64,000 nt of DNA. Source: Achromobacter sp. UMC71 (GTDB lineage: Bacteria; Pseudomonadota; Gammaproteobacteria; Burkholderiales; Burkholderiaceae_B). The DNA lies in the NCBI RefSeq assembly GCF_014170305.1, contig NZ_LZZT01000037.1:62001-126000 (forward strand). The letters are read 5' to 3'. The notes beneath the pieces are model-generated. The model worked only from the letters and a program-made list of their open reading frames with translations. It had not been told where the DNA came from and did not search any database. Positions 36,130-44,143 of this stretch are shown piece after piece. The translations under genes and the position numbers were made by a program. Every line of letters begins with the position of its first letter. Position 1 is the first letter of the stretch.

Positions 36130-37280
36130 GGGGCTGCCCCGTTAGCTTGCTGGGCCCGCTTGGCGGCCTGCGCCAGTTGCGGCGCCAGCCGGTCCAGCAT
36201 CCAGGCCACGGCCAGCGGCGTGCCGGACGAAGACGCCATGACCAGCGCCGGATCGCTCAACGCCACGTAAGCGCCGCGGCGCACGGCGGGAATCGAGGCA
36301 TACAGCGGCAGGGCCGCGGTGCGATCGCGTTCTTCGGGGGTGTAGAACCACGACACCAGGATGTCGGCATCGCCCAACGCGTCGGCGTGTTCGAAGCCCA
36401 GGTAGTGGGCGAAATGCCCCGCGCTGGCGCGCAGCCCGCGTACGGACGGCGCCAGCGTCAGGCCCATCGCGCTCAGCGTGTCCACACGCGGGTCGCCCGC
36501 CACATAGGCGGCGAAGTTGCCCGAGCCCAGGTCGGCCCGCACGTAAGCGAAGGTTTTGCCGGCCAGTTCGGGATACTGGCGCGCCGCCTGCGCCAGGGCA
36601 CCGTGGATGCGGGCCTTGAGCGCGCCCGCCTCGGCGCGCTTGCCCAGCGCCATGGCGATCAGGTCGATCTGCGTGTCGACGGGCGTGAGAAACGGCTGGT
36701 CGGGATAGGCCACCACCGGCACCAGCCGCGACAGTTGCGCATAGGCTTCGGGGCTGACGCCGGAAAAAGGCGCCAGCACCACGTCGGGCCGCAGCGCGAT
36801 GATCTTTTCGATGTCCAGTTCGGGATACACGGTGATGCGTTCGGGCAAGGGCTGGCCGTGGGCCTGGATCGCGGCGCGCACCCAGGGCCAGTAGTGGTCG
36901 CCGTCGCCACCCCAGTCGGCCCGGCTGGTGCCCACCGGCACCATGCCCAGCGCCAACGCCAGGTCGTCCGCGCCCAGGCCCAGCGTGACCACGCGCCTGG
37001 GCTGAGCAGGAATCACCGCCTGGCCCAGCGCGCTGTCGATCGTGACGGGAAAGCTGTCCGCCGCCGTGGCCGGTGCGGCGCTTGACGCCGGGGCAGACGA
37101 CGCAGGCGCGGCTGCGGGCGGCGCGGTCGCCGTGGCAGACGCCGCGCCAGACGATGAATTCGCGGCAGGCGCGGGCGGCGCGCGATCGCACGCCGTCAAC
37201 GCAAATGCCAGCGCCAACGCCGCGGCAATTGCCGCGGCGCTCCGGCGCATCCGCGCCGTATCAACCAGGTTCAAACGCAT
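36126..37280 (-). CDS. ferric-siderophore-binding lipoprotein
   Basis: 384 residues. Lipoprotein signal ending in the lipobox FALTAC, then an unusually long Ala/Pro/Ser-rich linker (residues about 33-75) before the class III binding-protein fold (VIPAQPRRVVTLGLGADDLALALGMVPVG, DIEKIIALRPDVVLAPFSGVSPEAYAQLSRLVPVVAYPDQPF, SGTPLAVAWMLDRLAPQ). The position 21 bases after the fauA stop, in the same direction, suggests it accepts ferric alcaligin or a related hydroxamate delivered by FauA. Confidence 0.9.
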   Translation of the reverse strand: MRLNLVDTARMRRSAAAIAAALALAFALTACDRAPPAPAANSSSGAASATATAPPAAAPASSAPASSAAPATAADSFPVTIDSALGQAVIPAQPRRVVTLGLGADDLALALGMVPVGTSRADWGGDGDHYWPWVRAAIQAHGQPLPERITVYPELDIEKIIALRPDVVLAPFSGVSPEAYAQLSRLVPVVAYPDQPFLTPVDTQIDLIAMALGKRAEAGALKARIHGALAQAARQYPELAGKTFAYVRADLGSGNFAAYVAGDPRVDTLSAMGLTLAPSVRGLRASAGHFAHYLGFEHADALGDADILVSWFYTPEERDRTAALPLYASIPAVRRGAYVALSDPALVMASSSGTPLAVAWMLDRLAPQLAQAAKRAQQANGAAP

Positions 37281-37301
37281 CGTGCCGCTGTGCTCCTTGC
37301 C

Positions 37302-39536
37302 TCAGTACTGCGCGCGCACCGTCAGCATGACGTTGCGGGGCGCGCCATACCAGCCCTGGCTGAAAAAGCCGATCTGGTCGTAGTACTTCTTGTCGAAGAC
37401 GTTATTCAGGTTCAGGGTGGCCGATACCTGCTTGGAAAAATCGAAGCGCGCCATCAGGTTGACCAGCGCGTAGCTGCCTTGCTCCACGTCCACATTGCCG
37501 CGCGGGCTGGGCGCGGACTGGAACATGCGGCTCTGCCAGTCGACGCCGCCGCCCACCGTCAGGCGGTGCAGGTCGCCCGGCAGCCGGTAGGTGGTGTACA
37601 GCTTGAACAGGCTGCGCGGATGGCTGGTGTTGATGGGCTTGCCGTCGGCGTCCTTGGCGGTGAAATGGGTGTAGCTGGCGCCGATGTTCCAGCCGGGCGC
37701 GAGCTGGCCGTTGGTTTCCAGTTCGAAGCCTTCGACCTTGGCGCCGGATGCTGCGCGATATGCCTGGGTGCCCGGCAGTCCGCTGACGGACTCGCCGGCA
37801 ATGGCCTGCGCCAGATTGTTCTGGCGGGTCTGGTACAGCGATACCGCGGCGTTCAACAGGCCGTCCAGGTAGGCGGCCTTCAGGCCCACTTCGTAGCTCT
37901 TGCCGTCGATGGGCGGCAGGATCGAGCCGCTGGGCGTGCGCGCGTTCTGCGGCTGGAAGATCTCGGTGTAGCTGGCGTAGGCGGTGTAGGTGCTGTTGAT
38001 GTCGAAGATCAGGCCGGCATAGGGCGTGAACTGGTCGTTGATCTTGTATTCGCGCTTGCTGCCGAAGTAGGTCTGGTTGGTCTCCCAATTGCTCCAGCGC
38101 CCGCCGATGATCAGGTGCAGCGGATCGGCCAGCGCAAAGCGGCCCACGGCATACGCGCCGGTCTGCTTGACGCGCATGTCATCTGCCGGCGTCTTGTTGC
38201 TGGACCATGTGGGTTCGGCGATATGGTCTTGGCGCCAGTCGAAGAAGCTGCCGATGGCGGGCTTGGCGCCGGTCATCAGGTATTGGCCGATGTTGCTGTG
38301 GTCGTTCACGCTCATCCAGCCCAGCGCCAGTTCGTGTTTGCGGCCCAGCAATTGGAACGGACCCGATACCGTCAGGTGGATGTCGTCACGCGAACGGTCG
38401 CCGTCGTAATTGTTGAACGAGCTGGTCATGCCGGCGCCGGTGGCGCGGTTGGGGTAGCCGCCGCGGTACAGCTGCTTCATGCGGTAGTCGCCGTCGTTGT
38501 GGCTGTAGGCCGCGCGCACCTTCCAGTCGTTGGCGAAGCGGTGCGTCAGGTCCACGAACGTGGTGGTGGTCTCGGTGTCGATGCGGGCCCAGGGCGTGTT
38601 GTTGGCGACCGAACGGTTGAAGTCGGTGCGTGAACCGTCGCTGTAGAACAACGGAAAGCCGCTGCCGAAGCCGTTGCTCTGGTTGCGCTGGTATTCCAGG
38701 CCGGCTGTCAGCACGGTGTCCGGTGTCAGGTCGGCGCTGATCACGCCGTAGAAGGTGCGCTTGCGCGAATCCAGGAAGGTCACGTAGCTGTCGCCCTGGC
38801 TGTAGGCGGCCACGAAGCGTGAACGGATACGGCCGTTCTCGGTGACAGGCACGGACAGGTCCAGGTCGCCGCGCAGGTAGTCCCAGCTGCCGGCGCTGGC
38901 GCTGCCCGACAGGGCGAATTCGCGCAGCGGCTTCTTGCGGATGAAGTTCACCGCCGCGGAGGGGTTGCCCGAGCCGGTCATCAGGCCGGTGGCGCCGCGC
39001 ACGATTTCCACCCGGTCGTAGATGGCCGCGTCCATGTCCGTGGCGCCGTAGTTCCATTGGCTCAGGATGGGCGTGTTCAGGCCGTCGAACTGGAAGTTGT
39101 CGATTGCAAAGCCGCGCGACGAGAACGATAGCCGGTTGCTGTCGCTGCGCGTGACCGAGATGCCGGGCGCGCTGGCCAGGATCGTGCCGGTGTCCCGCAG
39201 GCCCTGGTCCTCGATCTGCTGCCGCGTCACCACGCTGACCGATTGCGGGGTTTCGCGCGGCGACAGGGTCAGGCCCGTGGCCGTGCTCATCGCGTCGGTG
39301 TTGTACGAATGGGTGCCTTCGGTCGTGCCGAGGATGCCGGCGCCGCTGACCGTGACCGCGGGCAACTGGGCCACGCCGCTGGTGTTTTCGGACGAGGACG
39401 AGGCCGGAGCCGTCGCGCTCTGGGCGCCGGCGTTCTGGTGGGTCAGGGCGGAGCAGCACAAAGCCGTCTGAATCGCGTAGACAAGAGGACGCACCCGGCG
39501 CGGACGGGCGGCGGGCGAGGGCAGAACGGACGGCAT
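37302..39536 (-). CDS. fauA: ferric alcaligin TonB-dependent receptor
   Basis: 744-residue outer-membrane receptor. Signal peptide ends near QNAGAQS; the plug domain holds LSPRETPQSVSVVTRQQIEDQGLRDTGTILASAPGISV and VEIVRGATGLMTGSGNPSAAVNFIRKKP, and the barrel ends VMLTVRAQY with a terminal aromatic residue. There is no STN domain, so regulation is not through FecIR; instead AlcR and Fur are expected. Identity as FauA rests on strong contextual evidence (directly behind alcA-B-C-D-E-R-S) plus the siderophore-receptor sequence type. ATG 39536 is the start of the signal peptide; the frame is open to 41039 on shadow sequence. Confidence 0.92.
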   Translation of the reverse strand: MPSVLPSPAARPRRVRPLVYAIQTALCCSALTHQNAGAQSATAPASSSSENTSGVAQLPAVTVSGAGILGTTEGTHSYNTDAMSTATGLTLSPRETPQSVSVVTRQQIEDQGLRDTGTILASAPGISVTRSDSNRLSFSSRGFAIDNFQFDGLNTPILSQWNYGATDMDAAIYDRVEIVRGATGLMTGSGNPSAAVNFIRKKPLREFALSGSASAGSWDYLRGDLDLSVPVTENGRIRSRFVAAYSQGDSYVTFLDSRKRTFYGVISADLTPDTVLTAGLEYQRNQSNGFGSGFPLFYSDGSRTDFNRSVANNTPWARIDTETTTTFVDLTHRFANDWKVRAAYSHNDGDYRMKQLYRGGYPNRATGAGMTSSFNNYDGDRSRDDIHLTVSGPFQLLGRKHELALGWMSVNDHSNIGQYLMTGAKPAIGSFFDWRQDHIAEPTWSSNKTPADDMRVKQTGAYAVGRFALADPLHLIIGGRWSNWETNQTYFGSKREYKINDQFTPYAGLIFDINSTYTAYASYTEIFQPQNARTPSGSILPPIDGKSYEVGLKAAYLDGLLNAAVSLYQTRQNNLAQAIAGESVSGLPGTQAYRAASGAKVEGFELETNGQLAPGWNIGASYTHFTAKDADGKPINTSHPRSLFKLYTTYRLPGDLHRLTVGGGVDWQSRMFQSAPSPRGNVDVEQGSYALVNLMARFDFSKQVSATLNLNNVFDKKYYDQIGFFSQGWYGAPRNVMLTVRAQY

Positions 39537-39562
39537 GAGGGCGAGCTCCAGCGGAAATGTTT

Positions 39563-39583
39563 GGTAATGAGAATTATTGTTTT
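39563..39583 (-). promoter_or_regulatory. Fur-box-like site upstream of fauA
   Basis: Plus-strand GGTAATGAGAATTATTGTTT; the core AATGAGAATTATTGTTTTT agrees with 15 of 19 positions of AATGAGAATGATTCTCATT. It sits 27-47 bases before the fauA ATG, in AT-rich DNA unlike its surroundings. Confidence 0.7.
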
Positions 39584-39640
39584 TTACCGGCCCGCCGGGG
39601 TATGCCGGATGATGCGATCCATATGGCAAACGCCGCCAGC

Positions 39641-40876
39641 CTATCCCGCCTCCGCTTTTGCCATGGGCGCGGCGCACCGATGCAGCCAGGCCCAGCCCGC
39701 CGCGCTGGCCGTCACGCAGGCCAGCATCGCGGCGGCCAGCCACAGCGGCTCTCCATAGACCAGCGGCACGCACCAGCCGCTGACCACCGAGAACGTCAAC
39801 ATCTGCATGAAGCCCAGTACCGACGCCGCCGTGCCGGACAGGTCGGGCACCCGCGCCAGGATGCGCAGCGTCATGGCGGGCACCGACATCGCCAGCCCGC
39901 AGGTGAACACGCCGGGCAGCAGCACCGCCCACGGCAGGCGCGGCGTTTCGGCGGCGGCCACATACAGCACATTTGCCAGGCAGCTGCCGCCCATCAATAG
40001 ATAGGCCAGCAGCGTGATGCGCGAATCCGGCCACTGGCCGGCCTTGCGCGCGGCCAGCAGCGCGCCTGCCATGGCGCCCACCACCAGCGGCACGAACAGG
40101 TAGGCGAAATCCGTTTCCGGCAGCCCCAGCACGTTGGCGATGAAATCGGGCGCCGCGCCGATCAGAAAGCCCTGAGCCGCGAACAGCAGGCTGAACGCCA
40201 GGCCCAGCGACACATAGCGCCGGTCGCCGAGCACGCGGCCGTAGTTGGCCCCCAGCGTGCGCCAGGACAGCAACTGACGCTGGGCGGGCGGCAGGGTCTC
40301 GGGCAGGCGCCGCGCGCACAGCAGCCAAGCCGCGCCGGCCAGTACGGCCAATAGCAGGAAGACGGCGCGCCAGCCCTGGTGCGCGGCCAGGTAGCCGCCG
40401 ATGATGGGCGCCAGCGCCGGCGACAGGTTGAACACCAGGATCAGGTATGACATGGCGCGGCGCGCCAGCACCCCGTCGTAGCAGTCGCGGATGATGGCCT
40501 GGCCCACCACGATGCCGGCGCCGGCCGACAGGCCTTGCACCGCGCGGCCGGCCAGCAGCCAGCCGAAGCTGGGTGCCAGCGCCGCCATCAGCGTGCCACA
40601 CAGGTACACGCCCAGTGCGGTCAGCACGACGCGGCGGCGGCCCAGCGAATCCGACAGCGTGCCATGCAAGAGCAGCATGGAGGCGTAGCAGGCCATGTAG
40701 ACGCCCAGCGTCAGTTGCACGGTTTCCTGCGACACCGAAAATTCCCGGCCCAGCGCCCCGAAGGCGGGCAGGTAGGCGTCGATGGTGGCGGGCGCGACGC
40801 AGGCCAGCAGGCCCAGCATCAGCACCATGACGGGAAAGGAAGGCGGGGTTTCGGGGCGCGGCACGACGGCATCCAT
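39641..40876 (-). CDS. alcS: alcaligin exporter, MFS (Bcr/CflA-type) AlcS
   Basis: About 411 residues, 12 predicted helices. Bcr/CflA hallmarks: PATIDAYLPAFGALGREFSVSQETVQLTLGVYMACYASMLLLHGTLSDSLGRRRVVL and LAGRAVQGLSAGAGIVVGQAIIRD. AlcS of Bordetella exports alcaligin and prevents its harmful build-up. The position between alcR and fauA matches the Bordetella locus. ATG 40876 (MDAVVP) is chosen; 40912 and 40936 are possible longer starts. Confidence 0.92.
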   Translation of the reverse strand: MDAVVPRPETPPSFPVMVLMLGLLACVAPATIDAYLPAFGALGREFSVSQETVQLTLGVYMACYASMLLLHGTLSDSLGRRRVVLTALGVYLCGTLMAALAPSFGWLLAGRAVQGLSAGAGIVVGQAIIRDCYDGVLARRAMSYLILVFNLSPALAPIIGGYLAAHQGWRAVFLLLAVLAGAAWLLCARRLPETLPPAQRQLLSWRTLGANYGRVLGDRRYVSLGLAFSLLFAAQGFLIGAAPDFIANVLGLPETDFAYLFVPLVVGAMAGALLAARKAGQWPDSRITLLAYLLMGGSCLANVLYVAAAETPRLPWAVLLPGVFTCGLAMSVPAMTLRILARVPDLSGTAASVLGFMQMLTFSVVSGWCVPLVYGEPLWLAAAMLACVTASAAGWAWLHRCAAPMAKAEAG

Positions 40877-41050
40877 GGCTGGCGCTTCCCGGGGCGGAAA
40901 GCTCTGCCGCATGGTCGCCCGCGCGGGGCCCGGCAATGAATGGACAACGCCGCAAGTGCAATGGATGCCGCCGTAACGCGTTCAATGCCGAGCCGAATGC
41001 CGCGGCGGCGGGCAGGCGGCTGCCGGGCAACCCGCTCACGGCCCGGCCGT

Positions 41051-42055
41051 TCAGTTCAGCTCGCTGGGCGCGATGCCGTAGCGTTCGCGGAACGCCGTGG
41101 CGAAATTAGTGGCGTGGCGGTAGCCCACGAAGTGCGCCGCCTGCTGCACGCTGCACCCTTGGGCCAGCTGTTCGCGGGCGACTTCCAGCCGGCGCTCGCG
41201 CAGCCAGCTGAATACCGACCGCTGGTAGGTGGCCTGGAACTTGGCGCGCAGGGTGCTGGGGCTCATGCAGGCCAGCCGTGCCAGGTCGTCCAGCGTGTGC
41301 TCTTCGCCGGGCGCGCTGTGCAGGCGTTCGCGCACCCGCTCCAGCAATTGGCGGTCGCGCTCGGACACCGCGCTTTCCACCGGCGCGCCGGCTTCCAATG
41401 AGGCCAGGGCGTGGGCCAGCAACTGCATGGCCACGCCGTCGCGCAGCATGTTCTGCAGCGGGCCGTCCCAGGCGCAGTCCAGCAGATGCTCGATGGCCTG
41501 CAACAGATGGCCTTGCACCTGCCAGCGGCGCAGCCGCAGGGCAGGCGAGCGCAGCGCCTTCCAGATCATTTCGCTGGTCTGGTCGTCGCCCGCGCTGTCG
41601 GGGTCGGATAGCGACAGGTTGACGCTGCGCAACCGCTGCCCGGCGGCGTGCGTGCCGGTCATGGCGACGGTGTCGCCATACAGCGCGCTGACGCCGCTGT
41701 GCGCGGCCAGGCGCACGTCTTCATGGCGGTCTATGCGGGTCTGGGCGTGGCCTTGCAGCATCACGATGGCCGAGAAGCGTGGCGACATCATCGACGTGGC
41801 TTCGTAGTGCTGATGCACGCGCACGTCGGACAGCACCAACGTCAGGCCGGGGCGGATGGCGTATTTCTCGACGCGGCCCTCGGCGATGCAGAGGGACTCG
41901 GGATCGCCGCGAACCGCGCGGTCCAGCTGGGGCAGGCGGTAGCGGAAACCGCTTTGGTCGCCCATGCGGTTGAAATCGGCGACGGTGAATTGGGCGGGGG
42001 AGGCTGATGGGTTCAAGGTCGTCACTCGCGTTACGGGATGAGCCCTTGGCGGCAT
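41051..42055 (-). CDS. alcR: AraC family activator AlcR
   Basis: 334 residues. The C-terminal 100 residues carry two AraC helix-turn-helix motifs (LDDLARLACMSPSTLRAKFQATYQRSVFSWLRERRLEVAREQLAQ and SVQQAAHFVGYRHATNFATAFRERYGIAPSEL). In Bordetella AlcR with alcaligin as inducer activates alc and fauA transcription. ATG 42055 is preferred because the Fur-like site at 42078-42103 overlaps any longer reading frame; several in-frame codons further down could also start. Encoded after alcE with its own probable Fur-controlled promoter. Confidence 0.92.
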   Translation of the reverse strand: MPPRAHPVTRVTTLNPSASPAQFTVADFNRMGDQSGFRYRLPQLDRAVRGDPESLCIAEGRVEKYAIRPGLTLVLSDVRVHQHYEATSMMSPRFSAIVMLQGHAQTRIDRHEDVRLAAHSGVSALYGDTVAMTGTHAAGQRLRSVNLSLSDPDSAGDDQTSEMIWKALRSPALRLRRWQVQGHLLQAIEHLLDCAWDGPLQNMLRDGVAMQLLAHALASLEAGAPVESAVSERDRQLLERVRERLHSAPGEEHTLDDLARLACMSPSTLRAKFQATYQRSVFSWLRERRLEVAREQLAQGCSVQQAAHFVGYRHATNFATAFRERYGIAPSELN

Positions 42056-42077
42056 GGGAAACGCCGCCAAATGTGCA

Positions 42078-42103
42078 AATGAGAATAGCACATATTCGCA
42101 TTT
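42078..42103 (-). promoter_or_regulatory. Fur-box-like site upstream of alcR
   Basis: Plus-strand AATGAGAATAGCACATATT with flanking CGCATTTTT. The first half (AATGAGAAT) is a perfect half-site. It is 23-48 bases before the alcR ATG and inside the 128-base gap after alcE, implying a second iron-responsive promoter within the alc cluster. Confidence 0.6.
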
Positions 42104-42183
42104 TTGCCGGGACTTTCCCATCCTTGCTCCGCCACCGTTTTACGCGGGGCGACGTGCCCCGGCCGGCATAGGGCCGCGCCATA

Positions 42184-43350
42184 TCAAGGCGCCGCGCAGT
42201 CGCCCAGCTGGTCCCCCATGACGTCCCGGTACCACTCATGGAAGTGTTGCATGCCGTCTTCCATCGGCGATTGATATGGCCCGCTTTCCGAGACGCCGCG
42301 GCGCAGCAGGGCCAGCCGGCCGGCATCCATGCGCTCGCCGATCTCGTCGTCCTCGATCGCGGTCTCCATGTAGGCCGCACGCTGGGCCTCGACGAATTCG
42401 CGTTCGAACAGCGCGATTTCCTCGGGGTAATAGAACTCGGCGATGTTGATGGTTTCCTGCGGGCTCTTGGGATACAGCGTGGACAACACCAGCACGTGCG
42501 GATAGAGCTCGATCATGTGGGTGGGGAAGTACGTTACCCAGATCGCGCCGAAGTCCGGCGCCGACCCGCCGCGGTAGCGCATCAGCGTGTCGTGCCAGTC
42601 GGCATATACGTCCGAGCCGGGCTTTTCCAGCGAATCGTGCACGCCCACGCGCTGCAGGCTGTACTGCTGGCCAAATTCCCAGCTCAGGTCGTCGCAGGTC
42701 ACAAACCGGCCCAGGCCCGGGTGGAACGGCCCCACGTGATAGTCCTCCAGGTACACCTCGATGAAGGTCTTCCAGTTGTAGTTGCACTGGTGCACTTCCA
42801 CGTGGTCCAGCACATAGTCCGAAAAATCGAACTCGGGCCGGGTGAACAGATTGCCCAGGTCGCGCTGCGGATCGCGCGGGCCTTCGAACAGCAGGCCGTG
42901 GCAGTTCTTCAGCGGAAAGCGCGGCAGGTTCAGGCACGGGGTGCTGGGAAACTGCGGCGCGCCCAGGATCTGGCCTTGGTTGTCGTAGGTCCAGCGGTGC
43001 AGCGGGCACACGATGTTGCCCCCGGTGGCCGACAGGTTGCCCGACGGATTGCCCGGACCCGTCACCGCGCCCGTTTCGCCGCCCAGGATCAACGCCTGGC
43101 GGTGGCGGCACACGTTGGACACCAGCTCCACGCCGCGGGCGTTGCGCACCAGCACGCGGCCGCCTTCCTCGTTGGGCAGGCGGCGCCAGTCGCCGGGCTC
43201 GGGCACGCCTTTTTCGTGGCCCACGTACAGGGCCGATTGCTTGAATATGCGTTCCTGTTCGCGGGCGAACAGGGCTTCGTCGAAATAGGCCCGAACGTGC
43301 AGCGGGCTCAACGCCTGTTGCACATGCTCCAGGCGGCCAATGTCCGTCAT
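42184..43350 (-). CDS. alcE: Rieske [2Fe-2S] aromatic-oxygenase-type protein AlcE
   Basis: 388 residues. Rieske ligands CRH (in SNVCRHRQALILGGE) and CPLH (in NIVCPLHRWTYDNQG) bind the [2Fe-2S] cluster; the C-terminal part has the non-heme iron region EVHQCNYNWKTFIEVYLEDYHVGPFHPGL. The protein belongs to the ring-hydroxylating oxygenase alpha-subunit superfamily. In Bordetella alcE is part of the alcaligin operon and is suspected to hydroxylate the putrescine backbone, but the step is not certain. Confidence 0.92.
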   Translation of the reverse strand: MTDIGRLEHVQQALSPLHVRAYFDEALFAREQERIFKQSALYVGHEKGVPEPGDWRRLPNEEGGRVLVRNARGVELVSNVCRHRQALILGGETGAVTGPGNPSGNLSATGGNIVCPLHRWTYDNQGQILGAPQFPSTPCLNLPRFPLKNCHGLLFEGPRDPQRDLGNLFTRPEFDFSDYVLDHVEVHQCNYNWKTFIEVYLEDYHVGPFHPGLGRFVTCDDLSWEFGQQYSLQRVGVHDSLEKPGSDVYADWHDTLMRYRGGSAPDFGAIWVTYFPTHMIELYPHVLVLSTLYPKSPQETINIAEFYYPEEIALFEREFVEAQRAAYMETAIEDDEIGERMDAGRLALLRRGVSESGPYQSPMEDGMQHFHEWYRDVMGDQLGDCAAP

Positions 43351-43393
43351 ATCCGACTCCTTGTGCCGTCACGCAAGGCTCCCGGGCCGCCCT

Positions 43394-44143
43394 TCAGGCG
43401 GGCACGGCGCTCTCGGCGTCGATCCGGGCAATGCGTTCGGCAAGATCCAATTTGGGGCAGGTGCTGCAATAGTCGCCGTCGCGCCTGCGGAAGTAGTGGC
43501 AGCAGACCTGCCGGTCGACAGCGATGACCGGCAGCGTTGCGCGCTCGTAGGTCAGGTAGCCGCTACGCCCGCCGATGCCCAGCAACGCCAGCCAGCGGCC
43601 GGCCTGTTCCTGGGCCCAGGCATTGGCCGCGGCGCTGTCGTCCTGGCGCGCGGCCAGCAGGGCGTACAGCACGCAATCGGCCTGCATGCTCTCGGCAGCG
43701 CGCGGGCTGAGCCGCAGCACCTGGGTCAGCTCGCGGTAGAAGGTGGCGCAGATATTGCGCAATTGCGCGGCGGCGGCCTGCATGCGTTCGAGCAGGCCGC
43801 CGCGCAAGGGTTCATGGCGGTCCAGCGTATAGCCGATGACGAAGCCGTCCGGCGGCACCGGCTGGCTCATGCTGGACAGGTCGGGCACGATCGCGCTGCG
43901 GTGCGCGGCGATCACGCTCAGGTACACGGGCTGCCAGATCAGCAGCCCCCAGCAACGCAGGGCCAGGTAGTGCGGCCCGGCTTCCGGGTAGCGGCGCTGC
44001 CAGCAATCGCGCAGTTGCACGATCAGTGCGCCGTTGTCGGCGCCCGGGCGCAGGCCCGGGTCCGCCGCCGGCGCGACCTGGCCCGACAGCCCGGGCACCA
44101 GGCGGCCGGTCAGGTCCAGCAGATCGTCCAGGTCGCGGTTCAC
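43394..44143 (-). CDS. alcD: AlcD, FhuF-like [2Fe-2S] siderophore protein
   Basis: 249 residues starting at GTG 44143, which overlaps the alcC stop by 4 bases. The C-terminus has CCHYFRRRDGDYCSTCPKL, the C-C-x10-C-x2-C motif of the FhuF ferric-siderophore reductase family, which releases iron by reduction in the cytoplasm. The body (LRLSPRAAESMQADCVLYALLAAR) is of the same family. Longer in-frame starts lie within alcC and are unlikely. Confidence 0.9.
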   Translation of the reverse strand: MNRDLDDLLDLTGRLVPGLSGQVAPAADPGLRPGADNGALIVQLRDCWQRRYPEAGPHYLALRCWGLLIWQPVYLSVIAAHRSAIVPDLSSMSQPVPPDGFVIGYTLDRHEPLRGGLLERMQAAAAQLRNICATFYRELTQVLRLSPRAAESMQADCVLYALLAARQDDSAAANAWAQEQAGRWLALLGIGGRSGYLTYERATLPVIAVDRQVCCHYFRRRDGDYCSTCPKLDLAERIARIDAESAVPA

